From Streptomyces sp. 1-11 (lineage in GTDB: Bacteria; Actinomycetota; Actinomycetes; Streptomycetales; Streptomycetaceae), in NCBI RefSeq assembly GCF_007176755.1, contig NZ_BJTV01000007.1, positions 124,001-188,000 of the forward strand: a stretch of DNA of 64,000 nucleotides. The letters are read 5' to 3'. The notes below the pieces were generated by a model. The model searched no databases and was not told the DNA's origin. It saw only the letters and a program-made list of their open reading frames with translations. Positions 52,003 to 60,266 of the stretch are shown one piece after another (within the stretch, counting starts at the first letter, position 1; each line of letters opens with the position of its first letter). The position numbers and the translations under genes are program-made.

Positions 52003-55000
52003 TCAGCCCCGCAGCTTCGCGGTGATCTCGTCCGGCGACATGGCCCGGACGCGCAGGACGAGCCGGGCGGTGCGTGCGACGCCGTCGCCCTTCGCCGGGT
52101 CCCGGTCCTGGAGCAGCTTCGCGAGCCTCTCGACGGTGGCCTCCTCGATGACGCGGCGGGCCGGCAGCTCGATCCGGAACAGGGCGCGGATCTGGGACAC
52201 GACGCGCTCGGCACACTCGAGATCGCCGCCGAGCGAGGAAAACGTGTCATGGATGCCCGGGGGACTCGCCGCGGGCAGCGCGTCGGACCAGATGCCCGTC
52301 AGCACCTCCTGGACCTCGTTCGCCGGGGGAGCCGGAGGAGCCGGAGGCGTCGGGGAGTCCGGAGGTGCGGCGGATGTCGGGGAGTCCGGAGGTGCCGCGG
52401 GTGTCGGAGAGTCCGGAGATCCCGTAGGTGCCGCGGGTGTCGCCGACCGGCGGCCGTCCGCCGGTGCCGGCAGCCGCTCGCGGTCCACCTTGCCCACCGG
52501 GGTCAGGGGGAAGGAGTCCAGCCGGACGAACGCCGAGGGGACCGCACCGGACGGAAGCAGCCGGGCCAGCGCCCGGCGCAGCGACGCGGTGTCGGTGACC
52601 GCCCCGGGGTGTGACGGGGTCAGGTACGCGACCAGCCGAAGTCCGCCGCCGGGTGCGGGCCGTGCGAGGACGAGAGCCTGACCGACCCCGGGAAGTGCCG
52701 TCAGCGCCGCCTCCACCTCGGCCGGTTCCACCCGGTAGCCACGGATCTTGACCTGGTGGTCGAGCCTGCCGAGGTACTCCAGAGCGCCGTCCGCGAGCCA
52801 CCTGGCCCGGTCACCGGTGCGGTAGAGCCGCGCACCGGGGGACAGCGGATGCGGGACGAACCTGTCCGCCGTCTGCCCCGGCCGGCCCAGGTAGCCTCGC
52901 GCGAGCTGCACGCCGGCGATGAACAGTTCGCCCGGTACGCCGATGGGCTGCGGCCTGGCGTGCTCGTCGAGGACGTGGATCTCGGTACCGGGTATCGGGC
53001 GGCCGATCGGGATCGGGTCCACGGTCCTGCCGGTCACCTGGTGGAAGGTCACGGCGATCGTGGCTTCCGTCGGCCCGTACAGGTTGTACAGCTGGGCCGT
53101 GGGCAGCAGGTCCGCGAACCGGCGGGACAGATCGGCGTTCAGCTCCTCGCCGCCGCAGATGACCAGGCGCAGGTCGCGGGCGCGCTCCGTGACCCCCGGT
53201 TCCGCCAGGAAGTGCCGCAGCAGGGAGGGGAAGAAGTCGCACGCGGTGACGCCGTACCGGGCGTGCGCGTCGAGGAGGTAGGCGGGGTCGCCCTGGTCGC
53301 GGGCGTCGGCGAGCACGAGGCGGCCACCGCTCATCAGCGGGACGAGGATCTCCCACAGGGAGGGGTCCGAGCCCGTCGGTGTCTTGTGCAGGGTGACGTC
53401 GTCGGGCCCGAAGCCCATCGACTCGCAGAGCCAGCCCAGTTGGTTCGCCAGGCCGGCATGGGTCATCACGACACCCTTGGGTCTCCCGGTCGATCCCGAC
53501 GTGTAGATCAGACAGGCCGCGCCGGCGCCGAGGGCACCGGTCGGTGGCCGCTTCACCGGGCAGGCGGCGAACCGCGCCCGCGCGTCGCCGAACGGGACGA
53601 CCTCGGTGACACCGCCACCGGACGGCGGACCGCCACCGGAGTCGGAAAGGCACAGCAGGGGAGCGGCGTCCCGGACGACGTGGTCGAGCCGTTCGGGCGG
53701 CGACTGCGGATCCAGCGGCACATAGGTCGCGCCCGCCTTGAAGATGCCCAGCAGCACGCAGACGAGGTCGAGGCCGCGGTTCAGGTGCACGCCGATCCGG
53801 TCCTCGGCGCCCACGCCGCGTCCCCGCAGCCACCACGCGACCTGGTTGGCGCGCTCCTCCAGCTCCTGGTAGGAGAGCTGAGCGGGGGAGCCGCCGATGT
53901 CGGCGATCACCGCGACGCGGTCCGGTGCCTCGTCGGCCCGCTGTTCGAACCAGGCGTGCACCGGCGGTGAGCTCGGCCCGGGCCGGCCGGCGCCACTGAA
54001 ACCGGTGGTGATCAGACGGTGCTGGGCGTCCGACATCAGTGGCGGCGGCGCCGGACTGTCGGGGGCACGGGCCACCGCCCGGCAGACCGTCAGCAGTGAC
54101 TCGACGAGCCGCTGCGCGGTGGCGCCGTCGAACAGATCGGTCGCGTGGACCAGCGAGCCGGTGAGGGCCCCGGAAGCCGTCGGGGCGAGTTCGACGCGGA
54201 CCTGGATGCCGGCCATGGACGCCGGAACGCCGAGCCACTCGGATTCGAGCCCGGGGAACCGCGGGGGCTCCGGCAGCGGCCCCCGCAAGGCCAGGAGCGC
54301 CTGCGCGAGCGCGGGTCCCGCGTCCGGCCCGCCGCCCGCGCCGTGCGGCCCGGCCGGCGTGTCCGCGTGGGAGAGGTCTTCCCGGCGGGCGGCGTCGGTC
54401 CGCCGCAGGAGCTGCCGGAAGGGCTCACCGCCGGCCAGTCCGACGCGCAGCGGCACCACACCGGCGAAGTCCCCCACGAGGGAGCCGGGCCCGTCCGCGT
54501 CACGGCCGGGGACCGGTACGCCGATGACGACGTCCGTACGCCCCGACCAGCCCCCCAGAACGACCGCGGTCGCGCTGAGCAGCACCGTGAACAGGTCGGT
54601 GCCCTCCGCCGCGGCCAGCGCACGCAGCGCGTCGGCGAGGTCCGCGGGGAACTCGGCGGGCACGGCGGCCCCGTGACCCGACCGTCCGGGTGTGACCGGC
54701 CGGTCCGTGGGCAGCTGGAGCGGGGCCGCGCCGGCGAGCCGCCGCGCCCAGTACGCCTGCACCTCTCGCGCCGAACGCCCGGCCTGCCGTTCGCGTACCC
54801 GGGCGGCGTGCGGCGGCGTTGGTGGCGCGACCGGATCCGGCCGACGTCCGGCGAGCCGCGCCCGGTACGCCGCGGCCAGGTCCGCCAGCAGGATCTCCAT
54901 CCACCGGCTGTCCGCGACGGCCTCCGGGGCGCGCATCAGCACGATCCACTCCGGGGTGCCCGCCGGCCCGCCCCCGTCCCGCACCCGCCACAGCTCGGCG

Positions 55001-55374
55001 CGCAGCGGCGACTTCGAGCCGGGGTCCGCCCGGCCGTCCGGTACGCGCGCCAGGCGCGCCTCGACCTCCCGCGCCCCGACGTCCTCGCGGCTGAACTCCA
55101 CCGTCACCCGGTCCGGCGGGTGCACCACCCGCACCGGCTCCTGGCCGGGGCCGGACGTGACGCAGGTGCGCAGGGCCTCGTGGCGGCCCACCAGATCGGA
55201 CAGCGCGGCCTGGAGCGCGGAGGTGTCGAGCCGCCCCCGCAGGCGGACGGCGGCGGCCGCGGTCGGTGCGAGACCGCCCACTCGCCCGCCGGCCCCGGCG
55301 GGGCCCTGCGCCTGCCGGGCGCCGTTGGCTGTCTGCTGCGATCCCCTGGCGAGGGGGAGGGACTCAGAGGACAA
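52003..55374 (-). CDS. NRPS C*-A-PCP* with dead C and dead carrier, live A domain
   Basis: About 1123 aa from the TTG at 55374, with AGGGAG 5 nt ahead. The C-like domain (1-430) has lost its catalytic site: HHxxxDG is replaced by APEAVADS (about 146). The A domain is intact: A3 IYTSGSTGRPKG (about 623), GSDPSLWEIL, NLYGPTEATIA, YRTGDRARW and TPVGKVDRERL with the catalytic Lys. Pocket residues read D-P-W-D-I-G-L-I-A plus Lys, related to the 29297 protein (DPWDVGLCD). The carrier motif reads SSLGGDLECAE, with no Ser for phosphopantetheine. It should act as an adenylating enzyme in trans. The divergent gene at 55698 has exactly the opposite defects. A Pro/Asp/Ser repeat (PDSPTPAAP-like) links A and PCP*. 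Confidence 0.9.
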   Translation of the reverse strand: MSSESLPLARGSQQTANGARQAQGPAGAGGRVGGLAPTAAAAVRLRGRLDTSALQAALSDLVGRHEALRTCVTSGPGQEPVRVVHPPDRVTVEFSREDVGAREVEARLARVPDGRADPGSKSPLRAELWRVRDGGGPAGTPEWIVLMRAPEAVADSRWMEILLADLAAAYRARLAGRRPDPVAPPTPPHAARVRERQAGRSAREVQAYWARRLAGAAPLQLPTDRPVTPGRSGHGAAVPAEFPADLADALRALAAAEGTDLFTVLLSATAVVLGGWSGRTDVVIGVPVPGRDADGPGSLVGDFAGVVPLRVGLAGGEPFRQLLRRTDAARREDLSHADTPAGPHGAGGGPDAGPALAQALLALRGPLPEPPRFPGLESEWLGVPASMAGIQVRVELAPTASGALTGSLVHATDLFDGATAQRLVESLLTVCRAVARAPDSPAPPPLMSDAQHRLITTGFSGAGRPGPSSPPVHAWFEQRADEAPDRVAVIADIGGSPAQLSYQELEERANQVAWWLRGRGVGAEDRIGVHLNRGLDLVCVLLGIFKAGATYVPLDPQSPPERLDHVVRDAAPLLCLSDSGGGPPSGGGVTEVVPFGDARARFAACPVKRPPTGALGAGAACLIYTSGSTGRPKGVVMTHAGLANQLGWLCESMGFGPDDVTLHKTPTGSDPSLWEILVPLMSGGRLVLADARDQGDPAYLLDAHARYGVTACDFFPSLLRHFLAEPGVTERARDLRLVICGGEELNADLSRRFADLLPTAQLYNLYGPTEATIAVTFHQVTGRTVDPIPIGRPIPGTEIHVLDEHARPQPIGVPGELFIAGVQLARGYLGRPGQTADRFVPHPLSPGARLYRTGDRARWLADGALEYLGRLDHQVKIRGYRVEPAEVEAALTALPGVGQALVLARPAPGGGLRLVAYLTPSHPGAVTDTASLRRALARLLPSGAVPSAFVRLDSFPLTPVGKVDRERLPAPADGRRSATPAAPTGSPDSPTPAAPPDSPTSAAPPDSPTPPAPPAPPANEVQEVLTGIWSDALPAASPPGIHDTFSSLGGDLECAERVVSQIRALFRIELPARRVIEEATVERLAKLLQDRDPAKGDGVARTARLVLRVRAMSPDEITAKLRG
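52310..52450 (-). repeat. short tandem repeat in NRPS linker (SPDSPTPAAPP-like)
   Basis: GGAGTCCGGAGGTGC-like units of 27-30 bp repeat about four times and encode a Ser/Pro/Asp/Ala linker between the A and inactive carrier domains of the preceding feature. Confidence 0.7.
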
Positions 55375-55697
55375 GACGACTCCCTGCGAATGACGCGCTC
55401 GGTCCCTGCCGGCACGGGGCATGTGCCCCTTCACGGGTGGCCGTTGGACCCGCGCAGGGGTGGAAGTCTTCTCGCCGGCCCGGGAACGGCACCAGTCGGG
55501 GAAACGACCGATGGCCGTCCCCGCCGCCCCCGGCGATCCTCGTACCGGACCGGTAGAACGGCCGCGCCGGGGCACGTCCGGGAAGCTACCGACTACCGGC
55601 CGGGCGACCCCGGGGCAGAGCGTGTTGGCTCCAGCGGCAGGTGTGGAGTGGCGCGACAGACCCTGATCTTCTAGCAGCGCGAGGTGGTTTTACACCC
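55375..55697. promoter_or_regulatory. divergent promoter region with site E motif
   Basis: A 323-bp gap between the two reciprocally degenerate NRPS genes. ACCAGTCGGGGAAACGACCGA at 55491-55511 shares its first 13 bases with the 29022 motif and resembles sites A-C. No small gene is seen. Confidence 0.5.
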
Positions 55698-58600
55698 ATG
55701 GGGAGCGACTGGCTCAGCTCAGACCAGCGCAGGCTTCTGGACCAGCTCCTCGACGACGAGGGACTGGACCGCGCGGAGGCTCGCATCACGGCGAGGCCGG
55801 GGGAGCGTACGCACCTCCCCCTGTCCTTCGCCCAGCAGCGCATGTGGTTCTTCCACCGGCTGCAGCCGACGTCGACGATGTACAACATCGTGGGAGTGGC
55901 CAAGCTGCGCGGACAGGTCGACCACGGGGTGCTGCAGCGTTGCGTGGATGAGCTCCTCAGGCGTCACGAAGTACTGCGTTCGACCTTCCACCTCGGCGAC
56001 GGGGGCGACGCGGTGCAGCGTGTCGCCGCGCCGTGCCGCGTCCCCATGCCCGTGCACGATCTGCGGGGCCTGGACGCCGAGCGACGGGACGAGACGGTAC
56101 GCCGGCTTCACCAGCAGGAGGTCGACAGGCCGTTCGACCTGACCCGTGACCTGCTGCTGCGGCCGGTCCTGCTCCAGGTGGCCGACGACGAGCACCTGCT
56201 GCTGCTCAGCCAGCACCACATCGCCACCGACGGCTGGTCGCTCGGCATCCTGCTCCAGGAACTGAGCGCGCTCTACGAGGCGTACGCGGCGGACCGCGAG
56301 CCCACGCTCCCCGAACCCCTCGTACAGTACGGCGACTTCGCCCTGTGGCAGCAGGAGTGGCAGGCCGGCGGCGCCCTCGACGGACACCTGGCGTACTGGC
56401 GGGAGCGGCTCACCGGCGCGCATGCGCTGGAGCTGCCCACCGGCCGGCTGCGTCCGCCGGAGCGCACCTGGGACGGCGGCTCGATCGACGTGGCGATGCC
56501 CGCCGCGCTCGTCCAGCGCCTCAAGGCCCTCGGCGAGTCCGAGCGGGCCACCTTGTTCATGGTCCTCCTGGCCGGTGTGTCCGCGGTGCTGTCCCGGTGG
56601 AGCGGCCAGCGGGACCTGGTCATGGGTGTGCCGGTCGCCAACCGGAACCGGGCCGAGACCGAGTCGGTGGTCGGCAGTTTCGTCAACACGCTCCCGATCC
56701 GCGTGGAGCCGGCCGACGGGCTGACGTTCCGCGAGTTCCTGCGCCACGTGCGGAAGGAGGCGACGGACGGCTACGCCCACCAGGACGTCCCCTTCGAGAA
56801 GATCATCGAAGAGATCAATCCCGAGCGTGAGGCCAGCGCGCACACACCCCTCATCCGGCACATGGTCGGTCTGCACAACACCCCCTGGGAAGAGCTGAGC
56901 ATCCCCGGCCTCACGGTCGACATCGAGACGCTGGACACCGGTAAGGCCAGGTTCGACCTGGAGTTCGAGCTCTCGCCCACCGAGGGCGGCGGTATCGACG
57001 GCAAACTGTGGTTCGCCGCCGACATCATGGACACGGCGACCGTCCAGCGCCTGCTGGACGCCGTGTACAGCCTGCTCGAAGGCGCCGTCGCGAACCCGGA
57101 CGAGGCGCTGTGGCACCTGCCGCTGTGCCCCGAGCGGGACGCCGTCGTGTGCGGCCCCGAGGGCAGCGCCCCGCAGGAGCCGCACACCGTCCTCGACCTC
57201 ATCGCCGCACACCGGGACCGCGGCGCCGAGACTCCGGTCGTACGCGCGGGCGAAGACCGGCTGACCCACGGGGAACTCACCGGCGAGGCCCACCGGCTGG
57301 CCCACTACCTGCTCGCCGAGCACGGCGTCGGGCCGGGGGCCGTCGTCGCACTCCGCCTGCCGGTGTCGGCCGGACTCCCCGTCGCGCTGCTGGGCATCCT
57401 CGCCGCGGGCGCCGTCGCGCTCCCACTGGACGCCTCGCTCACCCGGGACGAGATCGCCGACGCGGTGCGGCGCTGCACCCCCGCGGTGGTGCTCACCTCC
57501 ACGGAGCTGATCTCCGCCGGACTGCTCGACAGCGCGCGCGACACGGGTGCGGTGCTGTGCGCGCTGGACGCCGAGAACGAGAGCATCCGCTCGTACCCGG
57601 GCACCCCGCCGGCGGTGACGCCGGGGCCGCAGGACCCCGCGCTGCTCATCCGGTCGCGGGGCGGGACGCTGAACGCGCACACCCACGCCAGTACGGCCGC
57701 GCGCGTGCGCGGCCTGCGCGGCGCCTTCCCGCTGGAGCCGGGCGAGCAGGTGACGGTGTCCGGCGAGGTCACCGCCGACCTGCTGGTCACCGCGCTGCTG
57801 TGGCCGCTGGGCGCCGGTGGCCGCCTGTGTCTCGGGTCCGCCGCGACACCGCCGACCGGAGCGGACGACCGGCAGGGGACCCTGCTCACGGACCCCGTAC
57901 GACTGGAGGCGCTGCTGACCGCCTCCCGGCCGCCCGCGCCGGGCGCGGAGCCGGGCACGGCCGTGCCCCCGCGCGTGATCTGCGCGGGCGGGGAGCTGTG
58001 GCCCGACACGGCCGAAGCGTTCCTCCGTCTCGCCCCCCACGCCCAGCTCTTCAACGTCCTCTCACTGGCCGAGGCCGGTCCCGTCGCCGCCCACCGGGTG
58101 TGCCAGGGGGACCCCGCCGCCGTCGCCTCCGGCCGCCTTCCCGTGGGCGCTCCACTCGGCGACACCCGCTTGTCGGTACTGGACGAGCACGCCCGGCCGG
58201 TGCCCGCCGGTGTCGCGGGCGACCTGTACATGGCGGGTTCCTCCCGCGCCGCCGGCCATCTGGACCGCCCCCGCTGGACGCAGGACGAGCCGAGGCCGAC
58301 CGGTGACCGGGCACGCTGGGTGACTCCCGGCACACTGGAGATCCTCGGCCGGCCGGCCGGACGCACGGTGCTGCAGGGCCGTCCCGTCGAACTGGGGGAC
58401 GTGACCGCGGAACTGGCCGCGCATCCCGCGGCGGCCAGGGCCCACCTCTCGGTGACGGACGCCGGCGCACTCGTCGCCCACGTACTCCCCGAGAAGACGC
58501 CCGCGCCGGACCCCGAACGAAGGCGTGACCGTTTCGCCCAGGCATATCTGGGGCGTGACCCGGAAAGCGACCCCGCGCTCAACACCACCGGCTGGCGCAG

Positions 58601-60266
58601 CCCGAGGAGCGGCGAGGAGCTGACCGCCGAAGCCCTGCGGGAGTGGACCGACGCGGCCGTACGGCAGGTGCTCGACGCCGGACCGCGCCGCATCCTGGAG
58701 ATCGGCTGCCGCAACGGGCTCCTGCTGTTCCGTCTGGCCCCGCGCTGTGACGCCTACCGGGCCACCGAGATGTCGGTACGCGCCCGTGGGCACATCGGTG
58801 CCCAGCGCGACCGCCTGGCGTCCAAGGCCGATGTGGTGGAGGTCCTGGACCTGGCGCCCGATGACTTCACGGCCTTCGAGGACGCCGGCTTCGACACCGT
58901 GGTCGTGAACAATCTCGCCGCCTACTGCCCCGACGCGGGCTATCTGGAGGAGATCGTCACCAACGCGGTCCGGGTGGTGTCTCCCGGCGGCAGGATCGTC
59001 GTCAGCGACGTGCCGGACCTCGGGGGGCAGGAAGCGATCTTCCTGCCGGCCGAGCTGGACCGGCTCCCGCACGACACCCCGGTGGCGCAGCTGCGCGAGG
59101 CCGTCGCCCGGCGCGCCGCCGCCGCGGAAGGGTTCGCGCTGGCGCCCGAGTTCTTCCTGGACCTCGCGGAACGGCTCCCCGGCGTGACCGATGCCGCCCT
59201 CGTGCGCAGGATCGGTCCGCACCCCGGCGAACTGACCCGGTTCCGCTACGACGCCGTCCTGCACGTCGGCCCCGGCGACGCCGTCCCGCCGCTCGTGGAA
59301 CGACGGGACTGGGCGGCCGAGCGGCTGACCGCCGAGATGTTCGGCGACCTGCTGCGGTCCGCGGACGCCCCGGACCACCTCGTCATCCACCGCGTACCGC
59401 ACTCGGACCTCGCCACGACGGCGGCGGCGCTGGAGGCGCTGCACGACGGCGAGACGACCACGGCCGGATCGGTCGCCGGAGCCCTGAACCGTCCGGTACC
59501 CGCCGATCGGGACGTCGACCCCGTGGCCCTGCTGGCGGTCGCGCACGCCGCCGGTTACGAGGCGGCCGCCGGCCCGAGCGGAACACGCCTCGACGAGCTG
59601 ACGGTCGCGCTGCGCGCGCAGAGCGCCGAGCCCGGCTCGGCCGTGCCGCTGTCCCGGCTGCTGTCGGGCGGCTACACCCGTGCCGAGCCGGCCGCCGCCG
59701 CGCCGGCCCCCGACCCGGCGTTCGGCGCGTGGGCGCGCTCCATGCCGGCCCTGCTGCGGGGCTACCTGCGGGACCGGCTGCCGCTGCACGCCGTCCCGGC
59801 GACCGTCGAGCCCGTGACCGCCTGGCCGCTGCGTACCGACGGCCACCTGGACGTGACGGCCTTCCCGCCGCCGTACGAGGCGTCCGAGCCCCGGACCAAG
59901 GGCCGCGAGGCGGTGAAGAACCTGACCACCACCCAGCAGCGGGTCCTGAAGATCTGGGCGGACGTCCTGGGCGTCGACAACCCCGGCATCCACGACGACT
60001 TCTTCGCCCTGGGCGGCCACTCGCTGATGGGAGCCGCGGTCATCGACAGACTGCGGAACGAGTTCGAGCTGGACCTTCCCCTCGGCCAGCTCTTCCAGAC
60101 CCCCACGGTCGCGGAGGTCTCCGCCTACATCGACGAGCAGGCGCAGGCCCCGGAGCCCGAGGAGACACCGGCGATCCGCCCCAGGGACAGGTCGGCGTTC
60201 CGCAGGAAGCGTCCAAGCGGCTCCGGGCGCACCCCGACGACCGGAGAGGGTGCCGCCCGTGACTGA
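55698..60266 (+). CDS. NRPS C-A*-MT-PCP with inactive A domain
   Basis: A 1522-aa protein; the ATG at 55698 follows AGGTGG, and a GTG at 55641 is possible. The C domain (40-470) is intact with QHHIATDGWS (about 173). The A domain is ruined: A3 reads LLIRSRGGTLNAHTH (about 650) in place of YTSGSTGxPKG, A5 reads FNVLSLAEAG, and A10 reads PLRTDGHLDV with the catalytic Lys lost. Inserted at the usual N-methyltransferase place is an intact MT: ILEIGCRNGLLLF (about 1000), TVVVNNLAAYCPDAGYL, VSPGGRIVVSDV and LTRFRYDAVLHV. The PCP is sound (LGGHSLMGA, Ser about 1440). It must be loaded in trans, probably by the divergent neighbour, then N-methylates and condenses. Confidence 0.92.
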   Translation: MGSDWLSSDQRRLLDQLLDDEGLDRAEARITARPGERTHLPLSFAQQRMWFFHRLQPTSTMYNIVGVAKLRGQVDHGVLQRCVDELLRRHEVLRSTFHLGDGGDAVQRVAAPCRVPMPVHDLRGLDAERRDETVRRLHQQEVDRPFDLTRDLLLRPVLLQVADDEHLLLLSQHHIATDGWSLGILLQELSALYEAYAADREPTLPEPLVQYGDFALWQQEWQAGGALDGHLAYWRERLTGAHALELPTGRLRPPERTWDGGSIDVAMPAALVQRLKALGESERATLFMVLLAGVSAVLSRWSGQRDLVMGVPVANRNRAETESVVGSFVNTLPIRVEPADGLTFREFLRHVRKEATDGYAHQDVPFEKIIEEINPEREASAHTPLIRHMVGLHNTPWEELSIPGLTVDIETLDTGKARFDLEFELSPTEGGGIDGKLWFAADIMDTATVQRLLDAVYSLLEGAVANPDEALWHLPLCPERDAVVCGPEGSAPQEPHTVLDLIAAHRDRGAETPVVRAGEDRLTHGELTGEAHRLAHYLLAEHGVGPGAVVALRLPVSAGLPVALLGILAAGAVALPLDASLTRDEIADAVRRCTPAVVLTSTELISAGLLDSARDTGAVLCALDAENESIRSYPGTPPAVTPGPQDPALLIRSRGGTLNAHTHASTAARVRGLRGAFPLEPGEQVTVSGEVTADLLVTALLWPLGAGGRLCLGSAATPPTGADDRQGTLLTDPVRLEALLTASRPPAPGAEPGTAVPPRVICAGGELWPDTAEAFLRLAPHAQLFNVLSLAEAGPVAAHRVCQGDPAAVASGRLPVGAPLGDTRLSVLDEHARPVPAGVAGDLYMAGSSRAAGHLDRPRWTQDEPRPTGDRARWVTPGTLEILGRPAGRTVLQGRPVELGDVTAELAAHPAAARAHLSVTDAGALVAHVLPEKTPAPDPERRRDRFAQAYLGRDPESDPALNTTGWRSPRSGEELTAEALREWTDAAVRQVLDAGPRRILEIGCRNGLLLFRLAPRCDAYRATEMSVRARGHIGAQRDRLASKADVVEVLDLAPDDFTAFEDAGFDTVVVNNLAAYCPDAGYLEEIVTNAVRVVSPGGRIVVSDVPDLGGQEAIFLPAELDRLPHDTPVAQLREAVARRAAAAEGFALAPEFFLDLAERLPGVTDAALVRRIGPHPGELTRFRYDAVLHVGPGDAVPPLVERRDWAAERLTAEMFGDLLRSADAPDHLVIHRVPHSDLATTAAALEALHDGETTTAGSVAGALNRPVPADRDVDPVALLAVAHAAGYEAAAGPSGTRLDELTVALRAQSAEPGSAVPLSRLLSGGYTRAEPAAAAPAPDPAFGAWARSMPALLRGYLRDRLPLHAVPATVEPVTAWPLRTDGHLDVTAFPPPYEASEPRTKGREAVKNLTTTQQRVLKIWADVLGVDNPGIHDDFFALGGHSLMGAAVIDRLRNEFELDLPLGQLFQTPTVAEVSAYIDEQAQAPEPEETPAIRPRDRSAFRRKRPSGSGRTPTTGEGAARD

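Noticed and set aside
52003..52250. MFS transporter starting at 52250, overlapping the NRPS gene by 248 bp
   Set aside because: The extra residues are compositional; family sequence starts near FWHLWCATG and a GTG lies at 51998, 4 bp past the NRPS stop.
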